The notes: generated from the sequence alone by a model not told the origin. 64,000 nt of DNA from Bacteroidetes bacterium 47-18 (GCA_001897155.1 MKSF01000003.1:62001-126000); one strand, 5' to 3'. Counted from the first letter of the stretch, positions 53,553-63,356 are shown. Numbers and translations: made by a program.

Positions 53553-54659
53553 ATGAGTCGTAAAGGGAAAGTGCTGGTGGCCATGAGCGGCGGTATAGAC
53601 AGTACCGTTACAGCCTTAATGCTGCATGAGCAGGGATATGAAGTGATAGGTATTACCATGAAGACATGGGATTACCAGGGTTTCGGCGGCAGCAAGAAGG
53701 AAACAGGATGCTGTAATATAGACTCTTTTAACGATGCCCGGCTGGCTGCGGTACAGAACGGATTCCCTCACTATATCCTGGATATCAGGGAAGAGTTCAG
53801 CGGCGCCGTCATACAGAATTTCGTGGATGAATATATAGCAGGGCGGACACCCAATCCCTGCGTATTATGTAATACTCATATTAAATGGAACGCGCTCCTG
53901 AAACGCGCCAATGCCCTGGATTGCGAGTTTATCGCAACGGGACACTATGTGCGCGTACGGGAAGAGAACGGCCGCCATATCTTGTCCAAAGCCAAAGACC
54001 TGACCAAGGACCAGAGCTACGTGCTGTGGGGCCTGGAGCAGGATTGTCTTGCCCGGAGCATATATCCCCTGGGCGATTACCTGAAAACGGAAGTGCGCCA
54101 GATGGCGGCTGATTTCGGCTATACGGAGCTGTCCAAGAAAGCCGAAAGCTACGAGATCTGCTTTGTGCCCGACAATGATTACCGGGGATTCCTGAAGCGC
54201 AACGTGGACGGGCTGGAAGCGCAGGTAGACGGCGGGGATTTCGTGCTGACGGACGGGAAAGTAGTAGGCAGGCACAAAGGATATCCCTTCTATACCGTAG
54301 GACAGCGGAAAGGACTGGATATCGCACTGGGACGCCCGGTATTCGTGACCAGGATCATCCCGGAGACCAATACCGTGGTATTGGGCGATGCGGAAGACCT
54401 GAACCAGAACATCATGCGCGTAGGAGGGCTTAATATGGTAAAGTACGCAACTATCCCGGATCATTTTGAGGCCATCACCAAGATCAGGTATAAGGATGCA
54501 GGTACGCTCAGCAGCCTGACACTGGACAACGGCATCATGAACGTACAGTTTTACGAGGACGTAAAAGGCATCGCCCCGGGGCAGTCCGCAGTGTTCTACG
54601 AAGGTGATGATGTGATTGCCGGCGGCATTATACAATCAGGTGAAAAAAAATCCGTGTAA
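53553..54659 (+). CDS. mnmA: tRNA 2-thiouridine(34) synthase MnmA
   Basis: 368 aa, cytoplasmic. PP-loop MSGGIDST at 11-18, catalytic Cys103 in NPCVLCN and Cys203 in SYEICFVPD. It adenylates and thiolates U34 of tRNA-Lys, Glu and Gln. Length and C-terminal beta-barrel (GGIIQSGEKKSV end) are normal. Confidence 0.96.
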   Translation: MSRKGKVLVAMSGGIDSTVTALMLHEQGYEVIGITMKTWDYQGFGGSKKETGCCNIDSFNDARLAAVQNGFPHYILDIREEFSGAVIQNFVDEYIAGRTPNPCVLCNTHIKWNALLKRANALDCEFIATGHYVRVREENGRHILSKAKDLTKDQSYVLWGLEQDCLARSIYPLGDYLKTEVRQMAADFGYTELSKKAESYEICFVPDNDYRGFLKRNVDGLEAQVDGGDFVLTDGKVVGRHKGYPFYTVGQRKGLDIALGRPVFVTRIIPETNTVVLGDAEDLNQNIMRVGGLNMVKYATIPDHFEAITKIRYKDAGTLSSLTLDNGIMNVQFYEDVKGIAPGQSAVFYEGDDVIAGGIIQSGEKKSV

Positions 54660-54755
54660 GAAATTAGCAATTCTTTGAATTAGTGAATTATTTTTATAAC
54701 TTACACTGTTTTTTATACCTTTACAATATTTTATTATATTATATCGTAACATAAT

Positions 54756-55511
54756 ATGCGGAAATATCTACTGCCATTCACATTGGGCCTGATGACATTA
54801 TTGTCTTTGAATTCTTGTAAAAAAGAAAAGGAGGATTTGTCTGAATTATCCTACGGAAGGAATTTCTTCCCGCTGGCCAAAGGCAAATACGTATTGTACA
54901 ATGTGGATTCGACTTACTGGGATGACTTTTTGAGAGCAGAGATCGTGTACAGCTCCCAGATGCGTTACCAGATAGCAGATACCTTTACCAATGCCGAAGG
55001 TAAGCTGTCTTACAAAGTAGATGTGTACCACAGAAAGCAGACAACCGACTCTTTCCGGATCAAGGAAGTATTTTATATCTCAGACAATGAGACCTCCATT
55101 GAAGTGACCCAGCGGAACCTGACCTTCATTAAGATGATATTCCCTGTTACGGAAGGCGCCACCTGGGATGGAAATGCCAGGATCCCCAAATTCGACCAGG
55201 AGTATACGGCAGAGTACAACAACAGTAACTGGATATATTCCTACCATAACCTGAATGCTCCTTTTGACCCGGGCAATAACTATTATGAAAGAACGGTCAC
55301 CGTCAATCATATAGATGACCAGCTGAATAACCCGGATGTGGATTCCACCGCTTACGCTTACCGTAACTTCTCACAGGAAGTATATGCTTACGGCGTAGGT
55401 ATGATCTACAGAGAGCGTATCTACTGGGTATTCCAGCCTTCAGCCAATGGCGGAGGATCCGGCTACAGGAAAGGATATGGCGTAAGGATGCGTGCGATAG
55501 CCAATAACTGA
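54756..55511 (+). CDS. Lipoprotein of unknown function
   Basis: 251 aa. Signal peptide with lipobox LNSC (Cys21) followed by K-K-E-K-E-D. Strand-rich mature part with many aromatic and Asp/Asn residues (FFPLAKGKYVLYNVDSTYWD, IEVTQRNLTFIKMIFPVTEG, YAYRNFSQEVYAYGVGMIYR), ending GYGVRMRAIANN. A conserved-looking Bacteroidota envelope lipoprotein; not otherwise recognised. Single gene with own terminator. Confidence 0.78.
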   Translation: MRKYLLPFTLGLMTLLSLNSCKKEKEDLSELSYGRNFFPLAKGKYVLYNVDSTYWDDFLRAEIVYSSQMRYQIADTFTNAEGKLSYKVDVYHRKQTTDSFRIKEVFYISDNETSIEVTQRNLTFIKMIFPVTEGATWDGNARIPKFDQEYTAEYNNSNWIYSYHNLNAPFDPGNNYYERTVTVNHIDDQLNNPDVDSTAYAYRNFSQEVYAYGVGMIYRERIYWVFQPSANGGGSGYRKGYGVRMRAIANN

Positions 55512-55538
55512 TAAATAAGCTATAATCAACATAACAGG

Positions 55539-55568
55539 AAGCCCGGACCGTACAGTCCGGGCTTTCTT
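55539..55568 (+). terminator. Terminator of the lipoprotein gene
   Basis: AAGCCCGGAC pairs with GTCCGGGCTT around a 6-nt loop, followed by TCTT. Confidence 0.85.
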
Positions 55569-55815
55569 GTTGCAGGTGCCTGGTGAAACATCCTAACAAC
55601 GGCCAAGGTCCGGTTTATTATTGGATGGTCAGTCAAAAGCAGCGCGCAGGAACAAAAGTTTCAGAGCAATTATCATTTCATCGTAGCATACAGTGAAGCC
55701 ATTAAAGAAGAGGCCCGGATGCTTTAGAGCGTTGGTGGAGCATACCGGCCATAGAGAAACTGCGCTTCCCTATGAGCATTGATGAAAGGAATTGCAAGGA
55801 CCATCAAAAATGAAA
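55569..55815. other. Gene-free spacer with possible coding debris
   Basis: Between two terminators. The stretch near 55655-55730 reads KFQSNYHFIVAYSEAIKEEA in one frame before a stop, followed in another frame by ALVEHTGHRETALPYEH, which might be remains of a decayed gene. No intact gene seen. Confidence 0.25.
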
Positions 55816-55844
55816 GTAGGCTGTCCGCTTTTCGGACAGCCTAC
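55816..55844 (-). terminator. Terminator of the discoidin-like T9SS gene
   Basis: GTAGGCTGTCCG pairs perfectly with CGGACAGCCTAC (12 bp, 5-nt loop); the minus strand continues TTTCATTTTTG. 32 bp after the leftward stop at 55877. Confidence 0.8.
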
Positions 55845-55876
55845 TGGTATATACAGCAGCAGACCAGTGCTTCAGC

Positions 55877-57790
55877 TTATCTAACGATCTCTATTTTCTT
55901 CACGATCCACTGGCGGTCCGAGGTCTGTACCCTTACATGATACATCCCGGCAGGCAGGTGCTCTACCGCTATCTCATGCGCATTACTCGCGATACCTGCT
56001 TCATAGACCAATGCACCTACCGCGTTGTACAAATGGATATGCTCCAGCCGTACTCCGGGCTGAACGGACTTCACCGTTATCCTGTCCGAAGCAGGAACCG
56101 GGTAGATCTGTATATCTGCCGCGGCGCCGGTAGCAGCAATACCTGCAGGCAGGTTGATCTGCACATGCTGGGTGTAGCTGCTTTCCGTACACGGATTATA
56201 GACGGTCAGCTTTACCTGGTACACACCGGAAGACTGGTAATGATGCGTAGGCATTTGAAGCTCCGAACTATGCCCGTCGCCGAACTCCCAAAGGTAAGCG
56301 GTCACATACTGCGGGTTAATAGGCGTAAAGGTCACTTTGCCGAGCTCTTCATAAAAGAAAGGCACAAAGGAAAAGCCATCCGTCAGCGGATCCGGCTCAT
56401 AGGCCAGGTAGCTCTCCGCCCGGTTGACACAGCCGTATGCTGATGTTACCGTGACCTTATAGAGGCCCGAATCCCTTGCCCATATCGCCGGGGTCACAGC
56501 GCCCGTATTCCACCTGTAGCTTTGCCCGATGGGATGTGCGACATCCATCAGGACGGAATCTACAGAGCATATAGATTGCGCGGCCGGTAGCGTTATAGGG
56601 GGCTTAGGGCGTTCTGTCAGGGAGGTGGAAGCATTCAGCTCACAGTTGTCAGCACTGGTGATCAGCACATTATAGTTACCGGCAACAGTGGTGTTGAGGG
56701 TCTGCGCAGTAGTATTGCCCGGGGTCCATAAAAACCGGAACCCGCTGCCGTTACCGGCATCCAGGGTAACCGAGGAGTCCTCGCATAAAGCATATTGCGG
56801 CTGCAGGAAATTCTGCGGCTGCACGCCGGCTCTTATAACAATAGTATCACGGCCGATACACCCGTTGGGCTGCGTCACCCTGACCGTATAGGTACCGGGG
56901 TTGCTGATATTGATAGCAGGCAGCGTGGCGGATGTGCTCCAGAGGTAGGCAGATCCGGCTACATTGCTGGCATCCAGCGTACGGCTTACACCGGGGCAGA
57001 GCGAAGTATCGTTCCCGAGGCTGACGGTAATAGGCGTCACCGTAACAGGGGCCACGGCGGAATATGCCGTGCCGCCGCCGGCAGATGTACAGGTGAGCTG
57101 GCACCTGAACTGGGTATTGGCAGTAAGCACCGGCGAGGTGACCGTCGCGGTATCAGCGCCGAAATCGACCCATCCCGTACCTGTATTATATTGCCATTGA
57201 TGCGTGATACCATTCATCGTGCTCTGACCGGTCAGCGACAGTGTTACTGTCCCGCCGCATCCCACAGTACCCGAAGAGGCCTGGACAAAGCCGCCGTTGG
57301 GCGTGCCCGAGCAGGTGGTTTGTCCGAAAACCTGGATCTCCCGGAAGTTAGGGTTATAGATATGGGAGCCGATATTGTTGAAACGGAGTCGGGTGCCGGT
57401 AACCGGGGTCGCAAAAGTAACCGTGATCTCCTGGTCAAGCGGTCCGCTGGTAGCAGTCTGTACAAAGACATATGCGCTGCCGTTATAATATTCGATCGTA
57501 AGGGAATTAAACTGCCTGTCAGAGTTGTAGAACTTCACGCCCGTCATGGTCTGGGCAGAGGACCAGGTATATTCTATCCACCCGTTAGTGTTGACCCAGC
57601 CCCAGGGAAGGTTGCTGTAGGTCGCAATGACATCATCGTTATAATTAGCAGGGCCGTATATCGTGACGCCACCTCCCGACTGGGTCGCCGTAGCCGTTAG
57701 GGCTATATTCTGGCCTCTGGCAACAAAAATTCCACCCGAAACGATATACAATAAGAAAAAGAAACAATTTTGTAAAAGAAACTTATTCAT
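55877..57790 (-). CDS. Discoidin-like/Ig/PKD secreted protein with T9SS type A tail
   Basis: 637 aa with signal peptide (FFFLLYIVSGGIFVARGQ). An F5/8 type C (discoidin)-like domain at about 28-155 (ALTATATQSGGGVTIYGPAN, GWIEYTWSSAQTMTGVKFYN, TRLRFNNIGSHIYNPNFREI), then four Ig-like repeats (CSGTPNGGFVQASSG; SLCPGVSRTLDASNV; LCEDSSVTLDAGNG; SVDSVLMDVAHPIG), a PKD domain (AYLWEFGDGHSSELQMPTHH) and a type A sorting domain (IQIYPVPASDRITVK ... LPAGMYHVRVQ). Likely a carbohydrate- or surface-binding exported protein; ligand unknown. Confidence 0.9.
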   Translation of the reverse strand: MNKFLLQNCFFFLLYIVSGGIFVARGQNIALTATATQSGGGVTIYGPANYNDDVIATYSNLPWGWVNTNGWIEYTWSSAQTMTGVKFYNSDRQFNSLTIEYYNGSAYVFVQTATSGPLDQEITVTFATPVTGTRLRFNNIGSHIYNPNFREIQVFGQTTCSGTPNGGFVQASSGTVGCGGTVTLSLTGQSTMNGITHQWQYNTGTGWVDFGADTATVTSPVLTANTQFRCQLTCTSAGGGTAYSAVAPVTVTPITVSLGNDTSLCPGVSRTLDASNVAGSAYLWSTSATLPAINISNPGTYTVRVTQPNGCIGRDTIVIRAGVQPQNFLQPQYALCEDSSVTLDAGNGSGFRFLWTPGNTTAQTLNTTVAGNYNVLITSADNCELNASTSLTERPKPPITLPAAQSICSVDSVLMDVAHPIGQSYRWNTGAVTPAIWARDSGLYKVTVTSAYGCVNRAESYLAYEPDPLTDGFSFVPFFYEELGKVTFTPINPQYVTAYLWEFGDGHSSELQMPTHHYQSSGVYQVKLTVYNPCTESSYTQHVQINLPAGIAATGAAADIQIYPVPASDRITVKSVQPGVRLEHIHLYNAVGALVYEAGIASNAHEIAVEHLPAGMYHVRVQTSDRQWIVKKIEIVR

Positions 57791-57908
57791 AATCCGAGTT
57801 GTTTAATTACGAAAATATGAATATATTTTACAAAAATATCACAAATGTAAATGTATTTTAAAAAACACGGTCTTAACGAAACCCTAAAAATACACCTCCC
57901 GCCTGTCT

Positions 57909-58979
57909 TTATGCCTCCCCTGTTTCACGATCTTTTTTCCATTGCTCCCTGTGCTTCCTTAAGGGATGATCCTTGGATTTATTAAATATCTTGACGCCGT
58001 TTTCCCTCCCGGCTCTCCGCTTGCGCTGCTCTTCTTCCGGTAAATGATATTCCTCCATGCATGCTGCGCTGCAGCAGCCGTCAAATTCACTGGCACAGGA
58101 CCCACATTGTATGAACAGGAGGTGACAGCCGTCGTTCTTACAGTTGGTATGCGTATCGCAGGGCACCCCGCACTGGTGGCATACCGCGATGATATCTTCC
58201 GTGATGCGTTCTCCGAGCCGCTCGTCAAATACGAAATTCTTGCCTATAAACTGCGATTGCAGCCCTTCCTCCTTTATTTTCCGGGCATACTCTATGATGC
58301 CGCCTTCCACATGAAATACATTTTTAAACCCGTTGTGCTTCATATAAGCACTGGCCTTCTCACAGCGGATGCCGCCGGTACAGTACATTACAATATTCTT
58401 GTCCTTATGCTCCTGCAGCATATCCACAGCCATAGGCAACTGCTCCTTGAAGGTATCGGACGGGACTTCCAGGGCGTTTTTAAAATGACCCACTTCGTAT
58501 TCATAGTGGTTGCGCATATCCACGAAAATAGTGTCCGGGTCCTGCATCATTTCATTGACCTCTTTCGCTCTGAGGTAGGTACCTACCTGCTGCAAACTAA
58601 AGGAAGGGTCCGTGATGCCGTCAGCTACGATCTTTTCACGCACCTTCATCCGCAATACCCAGAAGCTCTTACCGTCATCGTCCACTGCAATGTTCAGCCT
58701 GATGCCGTTCAGCTCCGAGTGATAGTTGAACAGCGTATCCCTGAATTTTTCAAAATTACCCTGTGGCACGCTGACCTGGGCATTGATGCCCTCGGAGGCG
58801 ATATAGATACGTCCGAAGACCTTCAGCTCCGTCAGTAACACATACAGGTTGTCCCTGAATTCCTGGGGCTGCTCTATGGGGAAATACTTGTAGAAAGAAA
58901 TGGTTGTACGAGGCTCTGTCTCAGCCAGCATCTGCTGCCTGAGCACCTCATTCGAAATTTTGTTATGTAACACTGGCAT
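57909..58979 (-). CDS. trhO: tRNA uridine(34) hydroxylase (rhodanese-like)
   Basis: 356 aa, cytoplasmic. N-terminal ferredoxin-like part ([30 protein letters not shown]), rhodanese domain with [15 protein letters not shown] and active Cys200 in [11 protein letters not shown], and a C-terminal cysteine-rich zinc region ([32 protein letters not shown]). TrhO (YceA) makes 5-hydroxyuridine at tRNA position 34. Divergent from the membrane-protein pair at 59117. Confidence 0.94.
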   Translation of the reverse strand: MPVLHNKISNEVLRQQMLAETEPRTTISFYKYFPIEQPQEFRDNLYVLLTELKVFGRIYIASEGINAQVSVPQGNFEKFRDTLFNYHSELNGIRLNIAVDDDGKSFWVLRMKVREKIVADGITDPSFSLQQVGTYLRAKEVNEMMQDPDTIFVDMRNHYEYEVGHFKNALEVPSDTFKEQLPMAVDMLQEHKDKNIVMYCTGGIRCEKASAYMKHNGFKNVFHVEGGIIEYARKIKEEGLQSQFIGKNFVFDERLGERITEDIIAVCHQCGVPCDTHTNCKNDGCHLLFIQCGSCASEFDGCCSAACMEEYHLPEEEQRKRRAGRENGVKIFNKSKDHPLRKHREQWKKDRETGEA

Positions 58980-59116
58980 GGTGCTTGATACAATTTTTTG
59001 AATGAAATTAAATAATGATACTGCAAAGTTATAGCTTTTCCCGCACGGAAGCTACAAATATGACGAAAGTCATACCCTTCCGGAAGCAGATTAAATGATA
59101 CTTTTGCATCCCGGTT

Positions 59117-59677
59117 ATGAAAAGAAAACAATACACCCGCATCGGCATCATTATATTGTTGTTCGTGATCCAGATACTGTTCCTGCTGGCCATATTCAGG
59201 GAAAACGCCCATTCCTACCTGCTGGCTATCCTGGTCGCCTCCCTGGTATTGCTGGTGCTCTACACTTACAGGAAGGGCAATCTCCACGCGGACGGGCACG
59301 AGTTTGAATCCTATAAGATCGCGGTATGGGTACCGGCAGGCTCGGTATGCTGCTTCTTCCTGAACCAGGAATTAGGCCTGGGACCTGTGCTGGCAGCCGC
59401 GCTTACCGGCACACTCGCCTCCCTGCTGACGTATATCCGGTGGCACAAAGCCTATTTTCAGCACCTGCCCCCGGCCATATACTGCGGCGCCTTTGTAGGC
59501 ATGTCGGATGCCAGCGTAGCCACGGATGTAACCTTTGTGCTGACCGCCGGGTGCTTTACCGCCATCTTCCTGGTCGTTTCCAAAAGCGTCCTGAAAGGCA
59601 TAGGCGGCAAGCCGGGCACGCTCGCCTTCCTGGGAGTTACCCTCACCTATATACTTATCTATATTTTCAGACAATAA
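59117..59677 (+). CDS. Integral membrane protein, member 1 of a paralogous pair
   Basis: 186 aa with about six transmembrane helices. Shares with the next gene the motifs LGLGPV, Y-x-G-x-F-x-G-M, an S-K after a helix, and G-x-G-G-x-x-G-T (here LGLGPV, YCGAFVGM, VVSKSVLKGIGGKPGT). The extra N-terminal part has two helices. Family not recognised. Seven bases separate its stop from the next ATG, so the two form an operon and may be a heteromeric complex. Confidence 0.75.
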   Translation: MKRKQYTRIGIIILLFVIQILFLLAIFRENAHSYLLAILVASLVLLVLYTYRKGNLHADGHEFESYKIAVWVPAGSVCCFFLNQELGLGPVLAAALTGTLASLLTYIRWHKAYFQHLPPAIYCGAFVGMSDASVATDVTFVLTAGCFTAIFLVVSKSVLKGIGGKPGTLAFLGVTLTYILIYIFRQ

Positions 59678-59683
59678 CCACCT

Positions 59684-60142
59684 ATGGATACCATTATCAT
59701 CATAGCAACCAGCATTGCCGGAGCCCTTATCACGTTCCTTTTCAATACCCGCCTTGGGCTCGGCCCCGTCAAGTCTTCCGCCTGGCTGACCCTGCTGATC
59801 GCCGCCTACTTTCATTACTGCCCGGATGTGCTGTCGCCCTACCTCACCCGGCATATCCCGGTGGCCTATATCGGGGGCTCGTTTATCGGTATGGTTTCCG
59901 CCCAGCAACTGTCCACCTATACCGGCATAGCGCTGGCCGGACTTATTTTCAGCTTTATATACCTGAATACCAGTAAATTATTTACCGGTTACGGCGGAGC
60001 ATTGGGCACCTCGGCCTGCATCTCCCTGCTGGTGGTGCTGTCTATTCCCTATTTCAGGACCAAACGTAAAATGACCATTGGCCTGCTGCAACTGAGAAGG
60101 CTGATCATCAAGAAGCCGGCACACAAAAAGAGACCGGGATAA
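59684..60142 (+). CDS. Integral membrane protein, member 2 of a paralogous pair
   Basis: 152 aa, about five helices, motifs LGLGPV, YIGGSFIGM, NTSKLFTGYGGALGT aligned with the preceding gene. Lacks the first helices of member 1 and has a basic C-terminus (KKPAHKKRPG) probably cytoplasmic. Last gene before a terminator that overlaps its stop. Confidence 0.75.
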   Translation: MDTIIIIATSIAGALITFLFNTRLGLGPVKSSAWLTLLIAAYFHYCPDVLSPYLTRHIPVAYIGGSFIGMVSAQQLSTYTGIALAGLIFSFIYLNTSKLFTGYGGALGTSACISLLVVLSIPYFRTKRKMTIGLLQLRRLIIKKPAHKKRPG

Positions 60143-60156
60143 AGTGTCCCGGTCTC
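60130..60156. terminator. Convergent terminator
   Basis: GAGACCGGGA pairs with TCCCGGTCTC around a 7-nt loop. On the minus strand it is followed by CTTTTTGTGT, serving the gene ending at 60177; it overlaps the stop of the plus-strand gene ending at 60142. Confidence 0.8.
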
Positions 60157-60176
60157 CTGATATTTCCAGTATATTT

Positions 60177-60785
60177 TTATTTAAACCACCCGGCAGCTCT
60201 CTTTTTCTCCTTGAATACGGCATAAAAGCTTCCGGCCCAGTAATTACGGAACCCAAAACCCTGCGGCTTGGTCGTAAATTCCTCCAGCACCTCGATCTTA
60301 CCGGATGACACATTATAAATTACCAGGTAGTGCACCGCTTTCAGCGCGGGCTTGTTATAATCTCCTGCTATCAGGAACATAGCGTAAGGCGTAGTGACCC
60401 CTTTAAAGCTGATCTTATTAATATGAGTGATAAGTGTATTACGGGGCAGATCCTTGTATACGCCGTTAATATCGCTGACCTTCTTATTGCTGCCTTTAAA
60501 AAAGTCCACGTCATAAGACAGCCTGGATAAGCCGTACATTTTCCCGATATTATATTTAGACGATTCAGTGACGAAGAGCTCATTCCAGGCAGGAATATAA
60601 GTATGGATCACCTTATCCTCCGGCTGGTCCAGCGTACCGCCGAAGTTAACGAACGTATAATCGATTCCCAGGAAAGTAATAGCGGCATCTGCCGGAACAC
60701 ATTCGGAACATTGCTGCGCCCGGGCCGTGTGAGCTGCAAGGGTCATACCCAGCAGGCATACCAGGGCATAAAGAAGTCTTTTCAT
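60177..60785 (-). CDS. Secreted protein of unknown function
   Basis: 202 aa with signal peptide (LLYALVCLLGMTLAAHTARA). Mature part begins QQCSECVPADAAITFLGIDY and is strand-rich (AWNELFVTESSKYNIGKMY, KISFKGVTTPYAMFLIAGDY, VHYLVIYNVSSGKIEVLEEF). No recognised domain. Single gene, convergent with the membrane pair. Confidence 0.72.
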   Translation of the reverse strand: MKRLLYALVCLLGMTLAAHTARAQQCSECVPADAAITFLGIDYTFVNFGGTLDQPEDKVIHTYIPAWNELFVTESSKYNIGKMYGLSRLSYDVDFFKGSNKKVSDINGVYKDLPRNTLITHINKISFKGVTTPYAMFLIAGDYNKPALKAVHYLVIYNVSSGKIEVLEEFTTKPQGFGFRNYWAGSFYAVFKEKKRAAGWFK

Positions 60786-60980
60786 AAGATATTGTTTTTA
60801 CCTGCAAAAATATCGAATTCGGGGAACAATTACAGGATCAATTTTCCTGCTGCCATTGTATATATAGCCCTAAAAAAAATGCCCCCTAAGAATAAGGGGC
60901 ACATAAAACCAATAAACCGCACTATGAATACATACTTATTATCAAATAATATGCCAAAAAAACAAAAACGCCGGAAAATG

Positions 60981-62249
60981 TTATTGCTTCCTGAGAATAA
61001 AGTCACCTACCGCACATTCGAGGCATTTTTTATCGGTACATTTATGCGTCACTAATTGTATAACCGACTGGCTGTCAAAGGCATTATTGATCTTCAGGGG
61101 CCACATCCGGGTTACGGCATTTTTTTCCGCGGGCAGCCGCAGCAGTATATCGAAGGCCGCTTCAAAGGCATTTTCCTTATGCGGGCTGAAGGTGGTTTCA
61201 TACCAGAATCTCAGCGGAGCTATCGCGTTGATGATCAGGTGATATATGCCGGAGGTCCCCAGCTTCTTTTCCGACCGGTGCAGGCTCTGGTCGCTGAGGC
61301 GGTAATGCTCCCTGAAGTAGGGGGAGGTCTGCACGGACAATGCCTGCAGCCAGTCCTTTATATACCGGTCCGGCATCAGCAGGGATCCAAAATCGCATTG
61401 TACCTGGAACAGGAAATGAGCAAACTGCGCTATTCTTATAGTAGGGAAATTGTTGGGCCTGAGGCGCGCGAAGTTCCAGTGCCCGGCCTCCATCGGAACC
61501 AGTGAGTATTTCCGTCTCAGGAAGTGGTATTCCTTTTCGAGCGACCGGGTATAAGCGTCCTGGAAACCCTCGGGGATCAGCCCGGCCTGGCCGAATAAAA
61601 GCGCTTCCAGCTGGAAAAGATTGTCCTTGTGCTTTTCCAGGACCGAAAGCGGCGTCTGCTGCACGAGCGTTTCAAATGCTTCCTGGTTGACCTTAAAGCC
61701 GAATGCGCGGGCGAAGACAAGATAGGCCAGCGGCTTCCAGTCCTGCCGGTTAGGCGCCCATTCCCTGGTGAGCATCCGGAATTTTTGCTGCCATCTTTCC
61801 GCCATGACCGTCTCTTTGAGCTTCTCGACAATGATGGCGGGCACCCGCGGCAGGTGCGCGCTGCACAGCACCGTATAGGGCTGACCCATCAGCGCGGTAT
61901 ATATTTCCAGGTAATCCCCCGGGAATTTGTCCCTGATCTCCACCACCGGGATCTGGCTGTCATTATCCTGCCAGTCATCCTCGTACACGACATGCAGGAT
62001 CACATTCCTGTATTTATCATCCCGGTGGTGCCCATGCTGCCGCCACAGCGACGACCGGGTATGTATCTCTATATGGCCGGACCATAATGTCCGGCCTATC
62101 TTTACACGGGCATCCAGGAAGTCCGGACCGGCACCGTCGTTCCGGCTGCCCCTGTCCAGGACAGTCACCATTTGTCCGTCAGTAGTGTATAGCTGGTGAA
62201 AATAAATGAGGGCATACTGCCACAGGTATTGTAAAAAGTATTCATTCAT
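60981..62249 (-). CDS. DUF2851 family protein
   Basis: 422 aa from the ATG at 62249 (MNEYFLQYLWQYALIYFHQL), the usual family start; the frame opens 25 codons earlier. Conserved GAGPDFLDARVKIGRTLWSG, HIEIHTRSSLWRQHGHHRDD, NVILHVVYEDD and a C-terminal CTDKKCLECAVG cysteine set. The family is found in nearly all Bacteroidota, cytoplasmic and of unknown biochemical role. Divergent from the Fe-S gene at 62518. Confidence 0.9.
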   Translation of the reverse strand: MNEYFLQYLWQYALIYFHQLYTTDGQMVTVLDRGSRNDGAGPDFLDARVKIGRTLWSGHIEIHTRSSLWRQHGHHRDDKYRNVILHVVYEDDWQDNDSQIPVVEIRDKFPGDYLEIYTALMGQPYTVLCSAHLPRVPAIIVEKLKETVMAERWQQKFRMLTREWAPNRQDWKPLAYLVFARAFGFKVNQEAFETLVQQTPLSVLEKHKDNLFQLEALLFGQAGLIPEGFQDAYTRSLEKEYHFLRRKYSLVPMEAGHWNFARLRPNNFPTIRIAQFAHFLFQVQCDFGSLLMPDRYIKDWLQALSVQTSPYFREHYRLSDQSLHRSEKKLGTSGIYHLIINAIAPLRFWYETTFSPHKENAFEAAFDILLRLPAEKNAVTRMWPLKINNAFDSQSVIQLVTHKCTDKKCLECAVGDFILRKQ

Positions 62250-62393
62250 GGCAACAGGTGATTGATGATAAGGGAACAGGGCTTCCGGTAGCATCCATGC
62301 GCCGGCTCTGGTAGTACCGGGCACCCATAAAATAATAACTTTTTGATAATTAAGACCAATAAATATACGAAATTATCCGATACCAAAGTAATC

Positions 62394-62425
62394 TTGCCTC
62401 ATTGCCCGAAATATTATTATCTTTG
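62394..62425 (+). promoter_or_regulatory. Promoter of the CCG-type Fe-S gene
   Basis: TTG at 62394-62396, a 21-bp spacer, then TATCTTTG at 62418-62425, exact TAnnTTTG. It gives a leader of about 85 nt before the ATG. Confidence 0.5.
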
Positions 62426-62517
62426 AAAAATGGATGCTGCATGTCCTGCTTTCAGCGGCACAGCAGCGTTCTGCGACTAACTAACATCTGAGCATACATT
62501 AGAATTCTTTTTCTTTT

Positions 62518-63297
62518 ATGAACATAAAAACAATGGCTGAGTTCTTGGCTGAAGGTACGGAGCCCGAAGTATTATTCTGGGTAGGCTGTGCCGGCAGTTT
62601 TGACCAGAGAGCTCAAAAAATAACCAAAGCATTCGCACAGATCCTGGATAAAGTAGGCGTTTCCTTTGCCATCATGGGAAAGGAGGAGATGTGTACGGGA
62701 GATCCCGCGCGCAGGGCCGGCAATGAATTTTTGTTCCAGATGATGGCTTATAATAATATCCAGCTGCTGAACGGCTATAATGTAAAGAAAATAGTTACCG
62801 CCTGCCCGCACTGCTTCAACGTGCTCAAAAATGAATACCCGGCATTGGGCGGCTCCTACGAGGTGATCCACCACGCTACCTACCTGCAGCAACTGATAGA
62901 TACGGGCAAGGTAGTTATGAAAGAGGGCGGCACCTTCAAAGGCCGGAAAATCACCTACCACGACAGCTGTTACCTGGGCAGGGCCAACGATATCTACGAA
63001 GCGCCGAGGGCCGTACTGGAAGCTATGGACGTCGAGCTGGTGGAAATGAAGCGCTGCCGGACCAAAGGTCTCTGCTGCGGCGCCGGTGGAGCGCAGATGT
63101 TCAAGGAAGATGAGCCCGGCAATACAAGGATCAACCTGGAGCGTTCCGAAGAGGCTGTTGCCACGGGAGCGAGCGTAATAGCCGCCAACTGTCCTTTCTG
63201 CACCACGATGCTGATGGATGGTGTCAAAAACCAGGAGAAAGAGGACGATGTGCAGGTGCTGGATATCGCTGAAATGATCTATATGTCCATGCAGTAA
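62518..63297 (+). CDS. CCG-domain iron-sulfur protein (LutA/HdrD-like)
   Basis: 259 aa. Two cysteine-rich CCG modules: FWVGCAGSFDQRAQKI and CPHCFNVLKNEYP, then HDSCYLGRANDIYE, GLCCGAGGAQMF and ANCPFCTTM. The pattern C-P-x-C ... C ... CCG ... C-P-x-C is that of heterodisulfide reductase subunit B/D and LutA proteins, which bind a non-cubane or 4Fe-4S cluster in electron transfer. It may be the LutA-type partner of the LutB encoded at 47938-49326. The alternative is a subunit of an electron-transfer complex. Single gene with its own promoter. Confidence 0.86.
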   Translation: MNIKTMAEFLAEGTEPEVLFWVGCAGSFDQRAQKITKAFAQILDKVGVSFAIMGKEEMCTGDPARRAGNEFLFQMMAYNNIQLLNGYNVKKIVTACPHCFNVLKNEYPALGGSYEVIHHATYLQQLIDTGKVVMKEGGTFKGRKITYHDSCYLGRANDIYEAPRAVLEAMDVELVEMKRCRTKGLCCGAGGAQMFKEDEPGNTRINLERSEEAVATGASVIAANCPFCTTMLMDGVKNQEKEDDVQVLDIAEMIYMSMQ

Positions 63298-63312
63298 GTC
63301 AGGACTTCCCAT

Positions 63313-63356
63313 AAAAAGCGAACAGGCCGGTATATTTACCGGCCTGTTCGCTTTTT
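63313..63356. terminator. Perfect 20-bp bidirectional terminator
   Basis: AAAAAGCGAACAGGCCGGTA pairs perfectly with its complement at 63337-63356 around TATT, with A and T ends for both strands. Between convergent genes ending at 63297 and 63367. Confidence 0.95.
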
